Source of the DNA: Clonostachys chloroleuca
Taxonomy: Eukaryota; Ascomycota; Sordariomycetes; Hypocreales; Bionectriaceae
DNA: 64,000 nucleotides
Assembly: GCA_037952775.1 (NCBI GenBank)
Contig: JBANAY010000004.1
Location: forward strand, 4,402,001-4,466,000
Direction of reading: 5' to 3'
Of the stretch, positions 22,466-33,069 are shown piece after piece (within the stretch, counting starts at the first letter, position 1; each line of letters opens with the position of its first letter). Both the position numbers and the translations under genes were made by a program. The notes below the pieces were generated by a model. That model was given only the letters and a program-made list of their open reading frames with translations. It made no database searches and was not told where the DNA came from.

Positions 22466-24290
22466 GAGTCGATGCAAGGAGTTGAACCAACCAGTGGGTG
22501 GTTTTAATGTGAAGAGAGGTGTGTGGCATTTTGATGCTTGTTCAGGGATTACAACGAGTCATATAAAGAATAAGCGGGTGATTGGGGCGTTTTTGTATTA
22601 CTATATAACCTGGTCTCATTGGGAAAGAGTCGGGGAAAAAATATTTTCCTGTGGGAAAATGAGATGTATGCTACTTGAGCAGTTACAAAAGGGGATGGAG
22701 CATGGATGAGGAGCTCACTTGTCTACTGCATGGTTGCCACGTTACTGTAGCAGGATCGTCAAGGAATGAAGGGGAGGATATCAGTAATAATTGCGTTCAT
22801 CACATCGAGAAATTGAGATGGTGTTTATTGAAACTTGAATGGATTTAGAGTTTTGAGTGGAGAGCTACGAGGAACGACAGCAAGGTCGAAGGGACCGCCC
22901 TTTGCCCTCCCTTCTTGACTGCGCTGCACAATATGTATGCCGTGGTTGCTGGTCCGATGAAGACATACGCGGCATCCAATCGTATACGCAGAGCTACCAT
23001 CGTAAGTAGGTGAATGGCTAACGGGCAATGTCCTCCGTGATAACAACGGCCCTCCTAATCAACAGCTAGCCGTTTGGCTGCAGCAGTTGTGTTCTGAATA
23101 AGCTCAAGAAGTCGCCACAATTTACAACCTTACATGAAACAGACTACTCAGCCAAAGGGTCGAGCTTCTGATAAGGTTGGACAGGGATCCCCGATGCCTT
23201 GGCGGGTGAAGCGTCCGGGCAAACCAAGCCAATTGGGCAAGTGAAAATTGCGATCGCTGGGGCAAGGCATCATCTCATCCCTCCATCGCCGCTTGACACG
23301 ATTGCGAGGAGCGTTTGCGTGATTGTTGCCTGTCGGCCATGGCGTTTCCCCCTTGGACGGTTGTATATGTCTTCTTCCAATGCAGGAACATGGAACAAAT
23401 TGGCCGCCTCATTCCACGATTACATTCTATGGCATCTCTCCCTGCCTCAATCAATACTATCTATCTCCACGGATGCCTACAGGCCTAATGATTAGCCTGT
23501 GGAATTGCCACCTGGTTACGGCAGTTCAGATATTGGCCCACGCTTGGCATTTCCTCCAGCCATCCCCATCCAGCCCCAGCTTTTCCTGGCCAATCCAAGC
23601 CGCGACGGAACTTCTGAAACATGGCGATAGAGTCTCGCTGCCCATCCCTTCCCTCCTCCGCCGCGAATGCAATTGTCCCTTCCCGGGAAGAGCGTGCTTC
23701 CGCTGCTGCAGGAACCTTTGGAACCTTTGGAGGCAAGGGTGACCGCCCTTCTTAGCTCCCAGGCCAGTCGCTGGAACAGGAAGCTACATTCTCTCTTCGC
23801 GGTCAACGGGGATCATCAGCACCATCTTAGCGCGAAGCAAAAGTGCTTGCGGCCTCCGTTTGTCTTAGAACCAGGCGTTTACGCCGTGACCTAGCCTTGG
23901 CCCCGACGCTGTGGCACCATCCGTCGGCTCGTCTGATACGACTGTCTCTGCTATCAGTCAGCCGTTTGTGCTCTGCGCTGCCTGCTGGAGCGGGTTGCCA
24001 CCCAGCTCCCCTCCACTTGACTGCATCACCGTGCTGCTTGGCGTTGATGACGACGAGAATGCTGCTGATGATGGAGGCCCCATTCCGTGTATACCTGCCC
24101 TCCTCGGCTGCTCTTTGCCTCTCACTTCTGATCAAGGGGTCTGTGTAGATCTCCCCCTGCCGAGGAAGATGCATAAATAATACTCTATCTGCCCGCCCTC
24201 CTTGTTTGTTTCTTCTTTCCAACCATTGGAAGGACTGGGCTGCATTCCATTTCCAGGGTCGCATTATCCATCCATCCTCTCTATAATTTA
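22466..24290. other. Intergenic spacer, no gene seen
   Basis: This covers the 3' UTR of the Myb/SANT gene and the upstream region of the aminopeptidase. Open frames here overlap on both strands, lack domains, and none links by introns to a neighbour. Confidence 0.6.
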
Positions 24291-24296
24291 AGCTTA

Positions 24297-24372
24297 TTCC
24301 TCCTCCCCTACTCCTCGCCCACTACCTTTCACCCTCTTCCTTAGTCCAGTGGTTATCCCAGTCTCTTCCAAA
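24297..24372 (+). promoter_or_regulatory. Pyrimidine-rich leader upstream of aminopeptidase
   Basis: An almost uninterrupted C/T tract runs up to the ATG at 24373, whose context is CCAAAATGA. CT-rich stretches just before the start are typical of well-expressed filamentous fungal genes. No TATA box can be assigned with confidence. Confidence 0.4.
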
Positions 24373-25992
24373 ATGAAGACTGCCAATTCCCTGGCGGCGT
24401 CTACCGCCCTCGTGCTGGCAGCTCTCTCCGGCCCTGCCACTGCCGACTTGGTTGACTCCGAGTCGCTCCAGGCCCTCATCAACATCGAGGATCTCCTGGC
24501 CGGCTCCCAGAAGCTGCAGGACTTCGCCGATGCCAACGGCGGCAACCGTGTCTTTGGCAGCCTCGGCCACAACGCCACCGTAGACTGGCTCTACGACACC
24601 CTCAACTCCCTCGACTACTATGATGTCGTCAAGCAGCCCTTCACCGAGCTCTACTCCGAGGGCACTGCCACCCTCAAGGTGGACGGCCAGGACGTCGAGG
24701 CTCGCATCCTGACCTACACGCCGAGCGGCGAGTACACCGGCGCCTTGGTCGCCGTGGAAGGTCTTGGCTGCACCGCCGACGCGTTCCCTGCCGAGGTGGC
24801 CGGCAAGGTCGCCCTGCTGTCCAGAGGCTCGTGCTCCTTTGGCGAGAAGTCCGTTGCCGCCAAGGCTGCCGGCGCTGCTGGTCTCGTCATCTACAACAAC
24901 GTGCCCGGCAGCCTTGCCGGTACCCTCGGCTCTCCCTTCCTCGACTATGCCCCTGTTGTGAGCATCAGCCAGGAGGACTCGGTCCCCATCCTCGAGGCTC
25001 TAGGAGCCGGAGAGGTCACTGTTGACTTCAAGGTCGACGCTGTCGTGGAGAACCGCGTCAACTACAACGTCATTGCCGAGACCAAGGGTGGTGACCATGA
25101 CAATGTCCTGATCCTAGGTGGACACTCCGACTCTGTCGCAGCTGGTCCCGGTATCAAGTAAGTCACATCCTTTGATGTCACACGCCGCACGTGAGTATAG
25201 TGCTAACGTAATATTGTAGCGACGATGGCTCTGGAACCATTGGCGTCTTGAAGGTCGCCGAGGCCCTCACCAAGTTCGAGGTCAACAACGCTGTCCGTTT
25301 CGCTTTCTGGGGCGCTGAGGAGTTCGGAAAGCTTGGATCTTACTACTACATCAAGCAGCTCAACTCGTCTGACGAGGAGGTTGCCAAGATCAGGGCTTAC
25401 CTCAACTTCGATATGGTACGTGCTTTTTCTCATCCACTCACCAATGATCCAATACTGACAAATTATGCAGATTGCGAGCCCCAACTACATCTACGGCATC
25501 TACGACGGTGATGGCAGTGCCTTCAACCTGACCGGTCCTGCTGGTTCTGATGCCATCGAGAAGGAGTTTGAGGACTTCTACCGCGCCAACGGCGTCAAGT
25601 CCGTGCCCTCCGAGTTCAGCGGCCGCTCCGACTACGCCGCCTTCATCGAGAACGGCATCCCTTCTGGTGGTCTCTTCACCGGTGCCGAGGGTCTCAAGAC
25701 TCCCGAGGAGGCAGTCCTCTTCGGTGGCGAGGCCGGCGTCTCCTACGACGTCAACTACCACAAGATCGGCGACGACATCAACAACCTGAACCACGAGGCC
25801 TACCTGCTCAACACCAAGAGCATCGCCAACTCGGTGGCCAAGTACGCCCTCAGCTTCGACTCGCTCACCCCTGTCGACCTGACCAAGCGCAGGTGGGCTG
25901 CCGACCGAGCTCTGTTCCACAAGAGATCTGGCTTCCACAGTGCCCAGCATGGACATGTTGGTCCTTGCGGCGGCGGTGGTGTTACCCAGTAA
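24373..25992 (+). CDS. Secreted M28 aminopeptidase with PA domain (aminopeptidase Y/LAP2-like)
   Basis: Three exons (24373-25157, 25220-25415, 25471-25992) give 500 residues, usual for the family. The N-terminus is a clear signal peptide (MKTANSLAASTALVLAALSG). A PA (protease-associated) domain covers roughly residues 125-235. The M28 zinc-peptidase core follows: GGHSDSV (first metal His, Asp nearby), NDDGSG across the first splice junction (bridging Asp), WGAEEFG (catalytic Glu and metal Glu), NFDM, and a final metal His in YDVNYHKIGDD. All expected metal ligands are visible. The Gly/His-rich tail (GHVGPCGGGG) is unusual but short. It would release N-terminal residues from peptides outside the cell or in the vacuole. 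Intact and well spliced. Confidence 0.95.
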
Positions 25993-26400
25993 AAGAGATG
26001 AGATGATGAGAAGATGTATTATGTTTGTAGAAAAGAATACCGAGGGGACTATCAGATCCATCAAAAGTAATAGACATTTTATAAACCAACCAACTGCGCC
26101 ACGCTTAGATGATTGTGATTTATGTAGACCATTCCTTATTGAAAAAGACCCGAATGGTTAGCGAGATATGCAGGTTAAATACAAGTGCGTGTAGATTGCT
26201 TCATTTCTCTAGATGTACATATGCTGGGTGTAGTGGCATAGGGTAGCGCACATTTGAAGCAGCGGTATGTTACAGTCGCCAACCACATCCCTGGAATACA
26301 ACAAGCACCATCTCGTCTGTATAAAAACACAATTCAGTGAATCATTAATGTTATTTGATACTTGCTGATTCTAGACAAAGACCATTCCCCTCCCTCCACG
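25993..26400. other. Spacer between aminopeptidase and glycosyltransferase
   Basis: A short non-coding gap containing the aminopeptidase 3' UTR and the upstream region of the next gene. No other feature seen. Confidence 0.6.
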
Positions 26401-27747
26401 ATGGAGAAGACCGATCCAGGTCGCAAGATGAAGGTCCTCCTCCACTCCCACTTCCCAGCCGGCCACTGCTACCCGATGCAGGCCGCCGCCCAGGCCCTCG
26501 TCTTCCGCGGCCACCACGTCGTCTGGCTCACAAGCGCCGACAACGAGGCCCGCGTCCGCCTGACGGGGGCGGACTTCGTCCCTACCACTGCCATCGCCGC
26601 CGTCGACGCGCCCCTCATGCGGCGGCACGAGACGGGGCTGCTCGACGGCGACTGGAGCCGGCATCGGGGCAGGCTTCTGGCCCAGGTGAACGAGTACCGA
26701 TCCGTGCTGGACGACTTCGAGGCCGACGTGCTGCTCGTCGACGTGCTCCCCCACGGGGCGAGGGCCTTATTCGAGCTAGGCGAGATCCCCGTGTATGCGA
26801 CTTTGGGCGTGATTCCCATGTACTCGTCGGCGTGGAACGCACCGCATGCCGTGTCGGGTAGGCAGCCTCCCACGACCTGGTTCGGGATGCTGGTGAACTG
26901 GCTGCGTCATGTTTATGTCCGGTGGATTGTCCTTCCTTGGTCTCTCCGTCCAGTGCTGAATGATCAGCGATCTGACTTGGGGCTGGGGAGTCTCCCGTAC
27001 GGACAGCCGCTGGAGGCGTTTACATACAGCCGCTTCCTGCACATCCAGGCATCTTCGCCAACTCTGGAGTTTGGGATGAAACCCGCATATATTGAAAAAG
27101 TATCGTACGTCGGCCCTCTGGTAGCGCAGCTCAAATCCCCTTCGACGCAGAACCTGCCGGACTGGTGGGGGCGGGCGGTTGCGCACCCCCGCGTTATCGG
27201 GATCACGCAGGGGACGCTGGCCATGGACCCGACGTCCCTCATCGTCCCGTCCATCGAGGCCCTGAGCCCAGATCCCGGTAACCTGTTGGTGGTCGTGTCG
27301 CCGCACTCGGCCGAGCTGGAGGAACGCTTCGGGCAGGGGAGGCACGGGAACATCCTCTACGCGGACTGGCTGCCGTATCATCTCCTGCTGCCGCTGCTGC
27401 GCCTCTTGATCACCAACGGCGGGTACGGGAGCATCACGCAGGCGCTCTCCCACAAGGTGCCCCTTTTGTGCGCTGGGCAGACCGAGGATAAGAAAGACAC
27501 GGCGGCGAGGGTGTCGTGGGCCGGAGCGGGGATCGACCTCAAGACGGATAACCCTTCGGCTGAGCAGGTGCGGACCGCGGCAGACCGGATTCTAGACGAT
27601 AGTGGGAATTACTTGGAGAATGCTACTCGGTTGGGCGTAGAGTTGAACGCACTGGGTGGTGGGGAGACGGTGTGCGCTGCGCTGGAGGACCTCGTACAAC
27701 GAACGAGGCTTACGAAGAAGCCGTTGAAGGATATCGGCTGGTGGTAA
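26401..27747 (+). CDS. GT1-family UDP-glycosyltransferase-like protein (MGT type), intronless
   Basis: A single exon of 448 residues from the ATG at 26401 (an upstream in-frame TTG is not needed). The N-terminal acceptor half begins KVLLHSHFPAGHCYPMQAAA, the GHxxP-type loop of UGT/MGT enzymes with the catalytic-type His in place. The C-terminal half carries the nucleotide-sugar motif region: DWLPYHLLLPLLRLLITNGG, then GSITQALSHKVPLLC, GQTEDKKDTA and AGAGIDL. The donor-site TNGG replaces the more usual THGG. No signal peptide or TM is seen, so it is probably cytosolic, conjugating a small molecule with a sugar. It is noticeably GC-rich and has no intron, which fits horizontal origin but does not prove it. 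It converges on ATM1 with a ~200-base gap and lies a few kb from a P450 and an FMO. Confidence 0.85.
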   Translation: MEKTDPGRKMKVLLHSHFPAGHCYPMQAAAQALVFRGHHVVWLTSADNEARVRLTGADFVPTTAIAAVDAPLMRRHETGLLDGDWSRHRGRLLAQVNEYRSVLDDFEADVLLVDVLPHGARALFELGEIPVYATLGVIPMYSSAWNAPHAVSGRQPPTTWFGMLVNWLRHVYVRWIVLPWSLRPVLNDQRSDLGLGSLPYGQPLEAFTYSRFLHIQASSPTLEFGMKPAYIEKVSYVGPLVAQLKSPSTQNLPDWWGRAVAHPRVIGITQGTLAMDPTSLIVPSIEALSPDPGNLLVVVSPHSAELEERFGQGRHGNILYADWLPYHLLLPLLRLLITNGGYGSITQALSHKVPLLCAGQTEDKKDTAARVSWAGAGIDLKTDNPSAEQVRTAADRILDDSGNYLENATRLGVELNALGGGETVCAALEDLVQRTRLTKKPLKDIGWW

Positions 27748-27952
27748 TGTTTTGGTTTAAGGATGAAAAAGAGAAAAAGGAGTCTTTTTGCGGTTTCAAC
27801 CACTTGATTCTGGTGGGATCGACGTTTTAAGTATTTGCACAATATGGCGGCGGCGGCTTTCGAACTCTAGATACGGAATCTTGAATCTATGCATGGCGAC
27901 AACAGCTTTGTTTTGCCACGTTCATATTGGAATTGTTTTATAATGTTCGGTT

Positions 27953-30164
27953 TTAGTTACTGGTTTTGTGCTCCTTTAACGACTCAGAAGTATCCTGCCC
28001 AGTGGCCTCCCGCTCTGAACCGTCCTCGTTGAAGAGCGTCTCTTGAGCTATTCTAGTCGTTAGTATATGGGGTAATGGTATTAACGAGGAAAAGGAAAGA
28101 CTTACCGCTCCAAAGTTCGGAATATACGCCATCGTGGTCGATCAGCTCACGGTGAGTACCCGTCTCAGCCACCTTACCATCCTTGAGGACGATGATCAGG
28201 TCCGAGTCGAAGATTGTCCTTAACCTGTGCGCCACAAAGAGGCTTGTTCGGCTCTTCTCGCGCAAGATGCCGTTGATGTTGTTCATGAGCGCCTGCTCGG
28301 TGTGCGTATCGAGCGCGCTCGTGGCCTCGTCGAAGAACAGCAGGGGAGGGTCCTTGAGGAGCAGTCTGCTCACGGCCAGCCGCTGCTTCTCGCCGCCGGA
28401 GATCATCATGCCGCGCTCGCCAACCTTGGTACCGTATCCGTCGGGGAATTTCTCGATGGTGTTGTGGATGTGGGCCCGCTGGGCGGCGGCTTTGACCTCG
28501 TCGAGCGAGGCGTTGATCTGGCCATAGCGGATGTTGTGCTCGACCGTGTCGTTGAAAAGGGGCGTATCCTGGGGCACGACACCGATGGACTTTCGGAGCG
28601 AGTCGACCTGGACATCCCGGATGTCTTGGTCATCGATTAGGATCCGGCCGCCCTGGACGTCGTAAGACCGGAATAGGAGGCGCAGCAACGTTGATTTTCC
28701 ACAACCACTGGGGCCCACGATGGCGACCTTCTTACCGGCTGGGATAGTGAGTGTCAGATCCCTCAGGATTGGGCGATCAGGATGGTAGGCAAACTTGACG
28801 TTCTCAAACTTGATCTCGCCACCCTTGCTGAGCACAAGAGGCTTGGCATCTGGCTTGTCCTTGATGGTGACGTTGACCTTTTGCAAGTTGAAAAGCGTCT
28901 CCATATCCAACAGACTCTGGCGCAGCTCGCGATAGACGGATCCAAGGAAATTAAGGGGCACGGAGAGCTGGAACACCAGCTGGTTCACCATCACCAGGTC
29001 ACCGACAGTCAAGGAACCCGAGGCCACGCCGGTGGCCGCCAGATACATCATCCCCGTCAGAGCCGAGGAGAAGATGATATTCTGGCCGCTGTTTAGGAAC
29101 GCAAGAGAGGTGGCAACCTTTATCGAGTTCTGCTGGTACTGCTTCAGGGCGTTGTCGTACCGCATGACCTCAAACTTCTCGTTGTTGAAGTACTTGACGG
29201 CCTCGTAGTTGATGAGCGAGTCCACGGCCAGCGTCGACCCCTTGTTATCAGCAGCGTTGGCCTGGCGCCGGAACTTGGTCCTCCACGCCGTCGTCCAGAT
29301 GGTGAATGCCGAGTAGCCCGCCATCGTCAGGACAGTGATGGCCGCAAACTTGAAGCCGTACTGCCAGGTCAGGATGCCGCACACCATGCTGATCTCCAGA
29401 GCCGTGGGCAGGAGGTGGAACACCATGCTCGTCAGCAGGAAGCTGATGCCCTTCGTACCGCGGTCCAGAGCCCGCGTCAAGCCTCCCGTCTGCTTGGTGA
29501 GGTGGAAGTTGAGGTCCAGGCGCAGCAGGTGCTCAAACACATTGCGCGCGACGCCGCGTATGGCCTTCTGCGCGACGCTCGCGAAGACAGCATTGCGCAG
29601 CTCCTGGAAGACGGTCGCGCCGATCCTGGAGGCGCCGTAGGCGAGGATCATGCTCCCCGCCACGGCGCTCACGGTGCCCCCCATGGCCGCGACGTCGATG
29701 TTCATCGAGTCCACGATGCTCTTGAAGTAGAAGGGCACCTGCACATTGAGCAGCTTCCCGCCGACGAGCAGGGTCACGGCGAGGCCGACGCGGAACTTGG
29801 TGCCCAGGTCGTCCTTGGGCCACAGGTACCGGGTCATCTCCTTCATGATGGCCCAGTCGGCCTTGCGCTGCTCCGCCGTCGACTTGTCGGGTAGCGCGAG
29901 GGGGTCATTCTTGACTGCCGCGGGCTTCGGCGCTTGCTTGCTCGCAGCAGCGATTTTCGCATCGGGAGAGGGTTTCGTGGGCGTGGCCGGCGTCGGCGTC
30001 GGAGTGGAGGTAGAGGCCTGCTCACGGCGAGCGGCAGAGGTCTGGAGGGGTTGGACGTAGCCCAGGACTGGCCGTTGCGGATGCCATGACAGGCGCGTCT
30101 GGGTCTTCGCAAAGGCGTATACGGGGTGTTTGCAGGCCGACCGATAGGCCAGCCGTGGAATCAT
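27953..30164 (-). CDS. Mitochondrial ABC half-transporter ATM1
   Basis: Two exons (30164-28106 and 28047-27953, intron GTAAGT...AATAG) give 717 residues, normal for ATM1. The ATG at 30164 is chosen because the following sequence is an Arg/Ser/Ala-rich mitochondrial presequence; a longer in-frame extension upstream is probably 5' UTR. A six-TM exporter domain spans roughly residues 150-450. The nucleotide-binding domain has Walker [10 protein letters not shown], signature SGGEKQRLA, Walker [13 protein letters not shown] and a switch His in VAHRL. The last exon adds the acidic tail ([10 protein letters not shown]...) seen in fungal ATM1. In yeast it exports a glutathione-linked sulfur compound from the matrix for cytosolic Fe/S assembly. 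Intact. Confidence 0.96.
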
Positions 30165-30783
30165 GGTGATTATGCCAGGGCGAGAGGGCCGGCTCGTCTC
30201 AATTCGTGCAAGGGGTTTGGGGGGGCTGCTGGCGGCTTCAGTGACGACACCTACAACCCGCCACAACCAAACCTAGGCTGTAGGTATTGCAGTCGCTGCT
30301 CGTTCAGCGCGCTCGAAAATCGCGGGTGTCAGGCGTAGAATTAGCTGCGATTCAGCATTGGTACGGCGGTCCGTCTCATCGTCCTGCTGCCAGAGCTCTC
30401 CTGAGGTAATTTCTTGTGCGCCGCGGATATTGGGCCAAGCTAGAACTTTAAATAGCTACAGCTTCCGAGTGTCGTGTGCTGCTGTGCTTGGAGCCAAAAC
30501 GACTTTGAACCGCACAATGATGCAATCGGCTTATGGCCTTAGGCCCCATATCCAGTAATGAGCCCCTCTGTGATGCACCCTTTTGGCTTCAATGCCCTTG
30601 TTAGCAACTAGGTAAGTCGTTTTGGCCTCTTTAATATTTCTATCTCGCCTTCTTTTTACAGTTTCTCATGTCAGAACGAGGTAAACTCTTTGTTACAAGT
30701 ATTCCGGTGCCGAGCACTCCATCTACATAGCCCAGGTATTATGTCATGCCTTAGTCAATATCGATAGAGCTTCATTCTGAGCT
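30165..30783. other. Spacer upstream of ATM1, downstream of P450
   Basis: This should contain the ATM1 promoter (reading leftward) and the 3' UTR of the P450. No gene or structured element was recognised. Confidence 0.55.
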
Positions 30784-32597
30784 CTATTTCTCGCGTCGCA
30801 GCTTTCGTCTCCGGACCCATACCTTGCACTTGGATGCTGGCATTTTCGTCGGGCCCCGATTCACCGTCTTCACCGTTTTCCAGGGACCCTCCTCGCCCAC
30901 GGGGTGAAAGTCGTACATGCTGATAATCGCCGATGTGAACATGAGCAGCTCTCGCACCGCGAAAGGCCCGCCCTCGCTTAAAACTAGTTGTCCCTCTGTT
31001 TGTAAGGGGAATAAAAATAATCAGTTTCTAATTCTTCGTTTACGTGATGCGGTGGGCTAGGAGCCCGAGTAGTGAACTTACCGTGGGGTCTGATACTTCC
31101 AATATCGACCGACACGCTCTTGGCGCCCTTGGGGTCGACAGTTTCCTTCAAATGCCTCTTGGCCTGCCATTCCTTGGGGCTCTCAAAGTACTTGGGGTCG
31201 TTGTGGTGGGTTTCATGAGGAACGTGAGCATACGTGCCCTTGAGAAGCATGCAGCTGTCGCCTGAATCCTTCTCCTTGAGCACCAGGTCCTGTTCCATAT
31301 ACTTGACTGACCATGCACACGAGTATACTCTCATTGTCTCAACGTAGGCCGCATTCAAGAGTGGGCAGTTCTGCACCAGAGCTTCGACGTCGAGAGTTTT
31401 GATTTCCGGGGCAAGCCATACCCCCGGGCCGAATTCGTTTCTGGGATGACACGCATCGACATGTGGTGCAATCTCCTCATGGATCTGCGCCAGTAGGATG
31501 GGATCCTGGCTGATCTCATATATCATCCAGAAGACTAGAGTGCTGGTTCTGGCATTTAGGGCCCAAAGCAGAGCCAGGTCGCAGGATGCACGAGCCTCGA
31601 TAGGCACATTGTGTTTGCGGAACACCATGGCGCGCTGCTTGATCAGGGTGCCGACATTGCTGATGTCCGACCACTCCACACTTGGTTGGCGGCCTTCAAA
31701 GTAATTTTCCAATTCACGGTGGAACTCCCTCAGGTACCTCAAGAGCCTCCTTCTGGCAAGCATCGCCCTGTAAAGTGTAGAATCGGGATACCACCAGGAC
31801 AATTTCATGGCCAGCTTAGGAACACCTCTATCATACTCCCAGAGAAGAGTTGCGAAGTCTGGAAAATTGTCGACGAAATCAGAGCCGAACAGCCCCGAGT
31901 TGGCTGTTTGGGCCACGAAGTTCCTGACAAGCTCCAGCAGGTCGAGGTCAGCATAGATCTTGCCCGATGGGCTATCCTCCACCACATCGGACGCAGCCAA
32001 CCGCTCCCAGTCAGATTGGTCGGCTGGGAAGGGATTGAAAGTCACCAACTCGCCGATCCTGTTCCTAAGATTGATAGAGGCGATTTTGGTGGCTTCACTT
32101 AGGCTCGAATCCGAAAGAATGTACTTGAATTGGGCATTGAGCTCAGGCAGCACCTTGCGGTAGATCTCTGTGTGGCGGCTCTTGAGGCCAAAATTGGACC
32201 GCATGAGGCTCTCTTGAGCCCATGCATCGCTGGCGATCGACTGTGGTTGGCTCATCAGCGACGCCACCCATGACGGGCGGTAGATGACTGTATGGGTCTG
32301 CCAAAGAACGGATAGAGAGAAGGCGCCCTTCGGATACTTGTTGCGAACCGAAGCGAGGAAGCCGTTCACCCTCAAAGCCAGCTGGGGAACGTGGCCCAGA
32401 AGCGGTACCCAGTACCCTTGTCTTGGAGGTCTGCGGGCGTCATCTGGGCCGGATTCCGACTTCCCACTCAGTAGCCTCGTCGTTACAAGTATCACCAAGA
32501 CAGTGATGAGAATAGTTGCCGTCCTCGGCTCCTTCACTTTGGCGATGAGTGCCTCAGCGACCTCGCTCAGCTGTTGGGACAGTTGGTGGCTGGCCAT
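30784..32597 (-). CDS. Cytochrome P450-like protein with no cysteine in the heme loop
   Basis: The ATG at 32597 (MASHQLSQQL) begins a 575-residue model: exon 1 32597-31082, intron GTAAGT...AACAG, exon 2 30995-30784. One N-terminal TM (TATILITVLVILVTTRLL) suggests ER anchoring. The I-helix region reads WALNARTS, the K-helix ETMR, and the PERF-like region FESPKEWQAKRHL; overall it resembles fungal CYP7/CYP8-like P450s. Across the splice the heme loop reads IRPHEGQLVLSEGGPFA, then normal L-helix sequence (VRELLMFTSAI). By position the axial Cys is Ser (codon 30978-30976) and the Arg of CxGR is Gly. The alternative acceptor two bases on (AACAGAG) yields TTSFKRGRAF, closer to a CxGRxF motif but still without Cys, and runs out of frame with the L-helix. 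Either it is a recent pseudogene with a small indel here, or a heme-deficient or non-canonical P450. Co-oriented with the FMO upstream. Confidence 0.75.
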
Positions 32598-33069
32598 GGT
32601 GCCGAGCCTCCGTCTATCGTGAAATCGCGATGCCGTCAACTGAAGGAAGTTTTACCAGAAACCCCTGATCAAAACAATTCAGCAGAAAACAAGATGCGAG
32701 ATAAATGAGGGACAGGGCTTGTAAAGATTGATAGGAAGAAATTGGGTTCAAACTGGATGTCAAGATACAGTGTCCAAACACATGTGGCGGTGCTGAATTA
32801 TTTTTAGGGGGCTTCCTGCACTGTACGGCCTGCGCCACAATCAGTTTGAAAATGGGTGCGATCTGTCAACAACATATATTATTTCTCGGGTTTGAGCCTT
32901 AAAAACTGTATCTGGATTGGCGATGCGCTCCCCATAGATATTTGCGATTGAGTACCCTTGTGCTGGTTTTCTTTATTTCCCTACCACAGAGGGCGAATTG
33001 AGACATGGCAAAGCTGCCATTTTTCGGGGGTATCAATTCTCGATGTTGCTATCTTTCCGGCATCTAGTT
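32598..33069. other. Spacer between P450 start and FMO stop
   Basis: A 470-base gap between two leftward genes. It must hold the P450 promoter. No site identified. Confidence 0.5.

Noticed and set aside
25438..26064. 208-residue minus-strand frame opposite the aminopeptidase
   Set aside because: Antisense shadow of a GC-biased exon; Val/Gly/Asp-rich low-complexity translation and no domain.
26776..27453. 225-residue minus-strand frame opposite the glycosyltransferase
   Set aside because: Shadow caused by GC-rich third positions of the real gene; Arg/Pro/Gln-rich, no motif.
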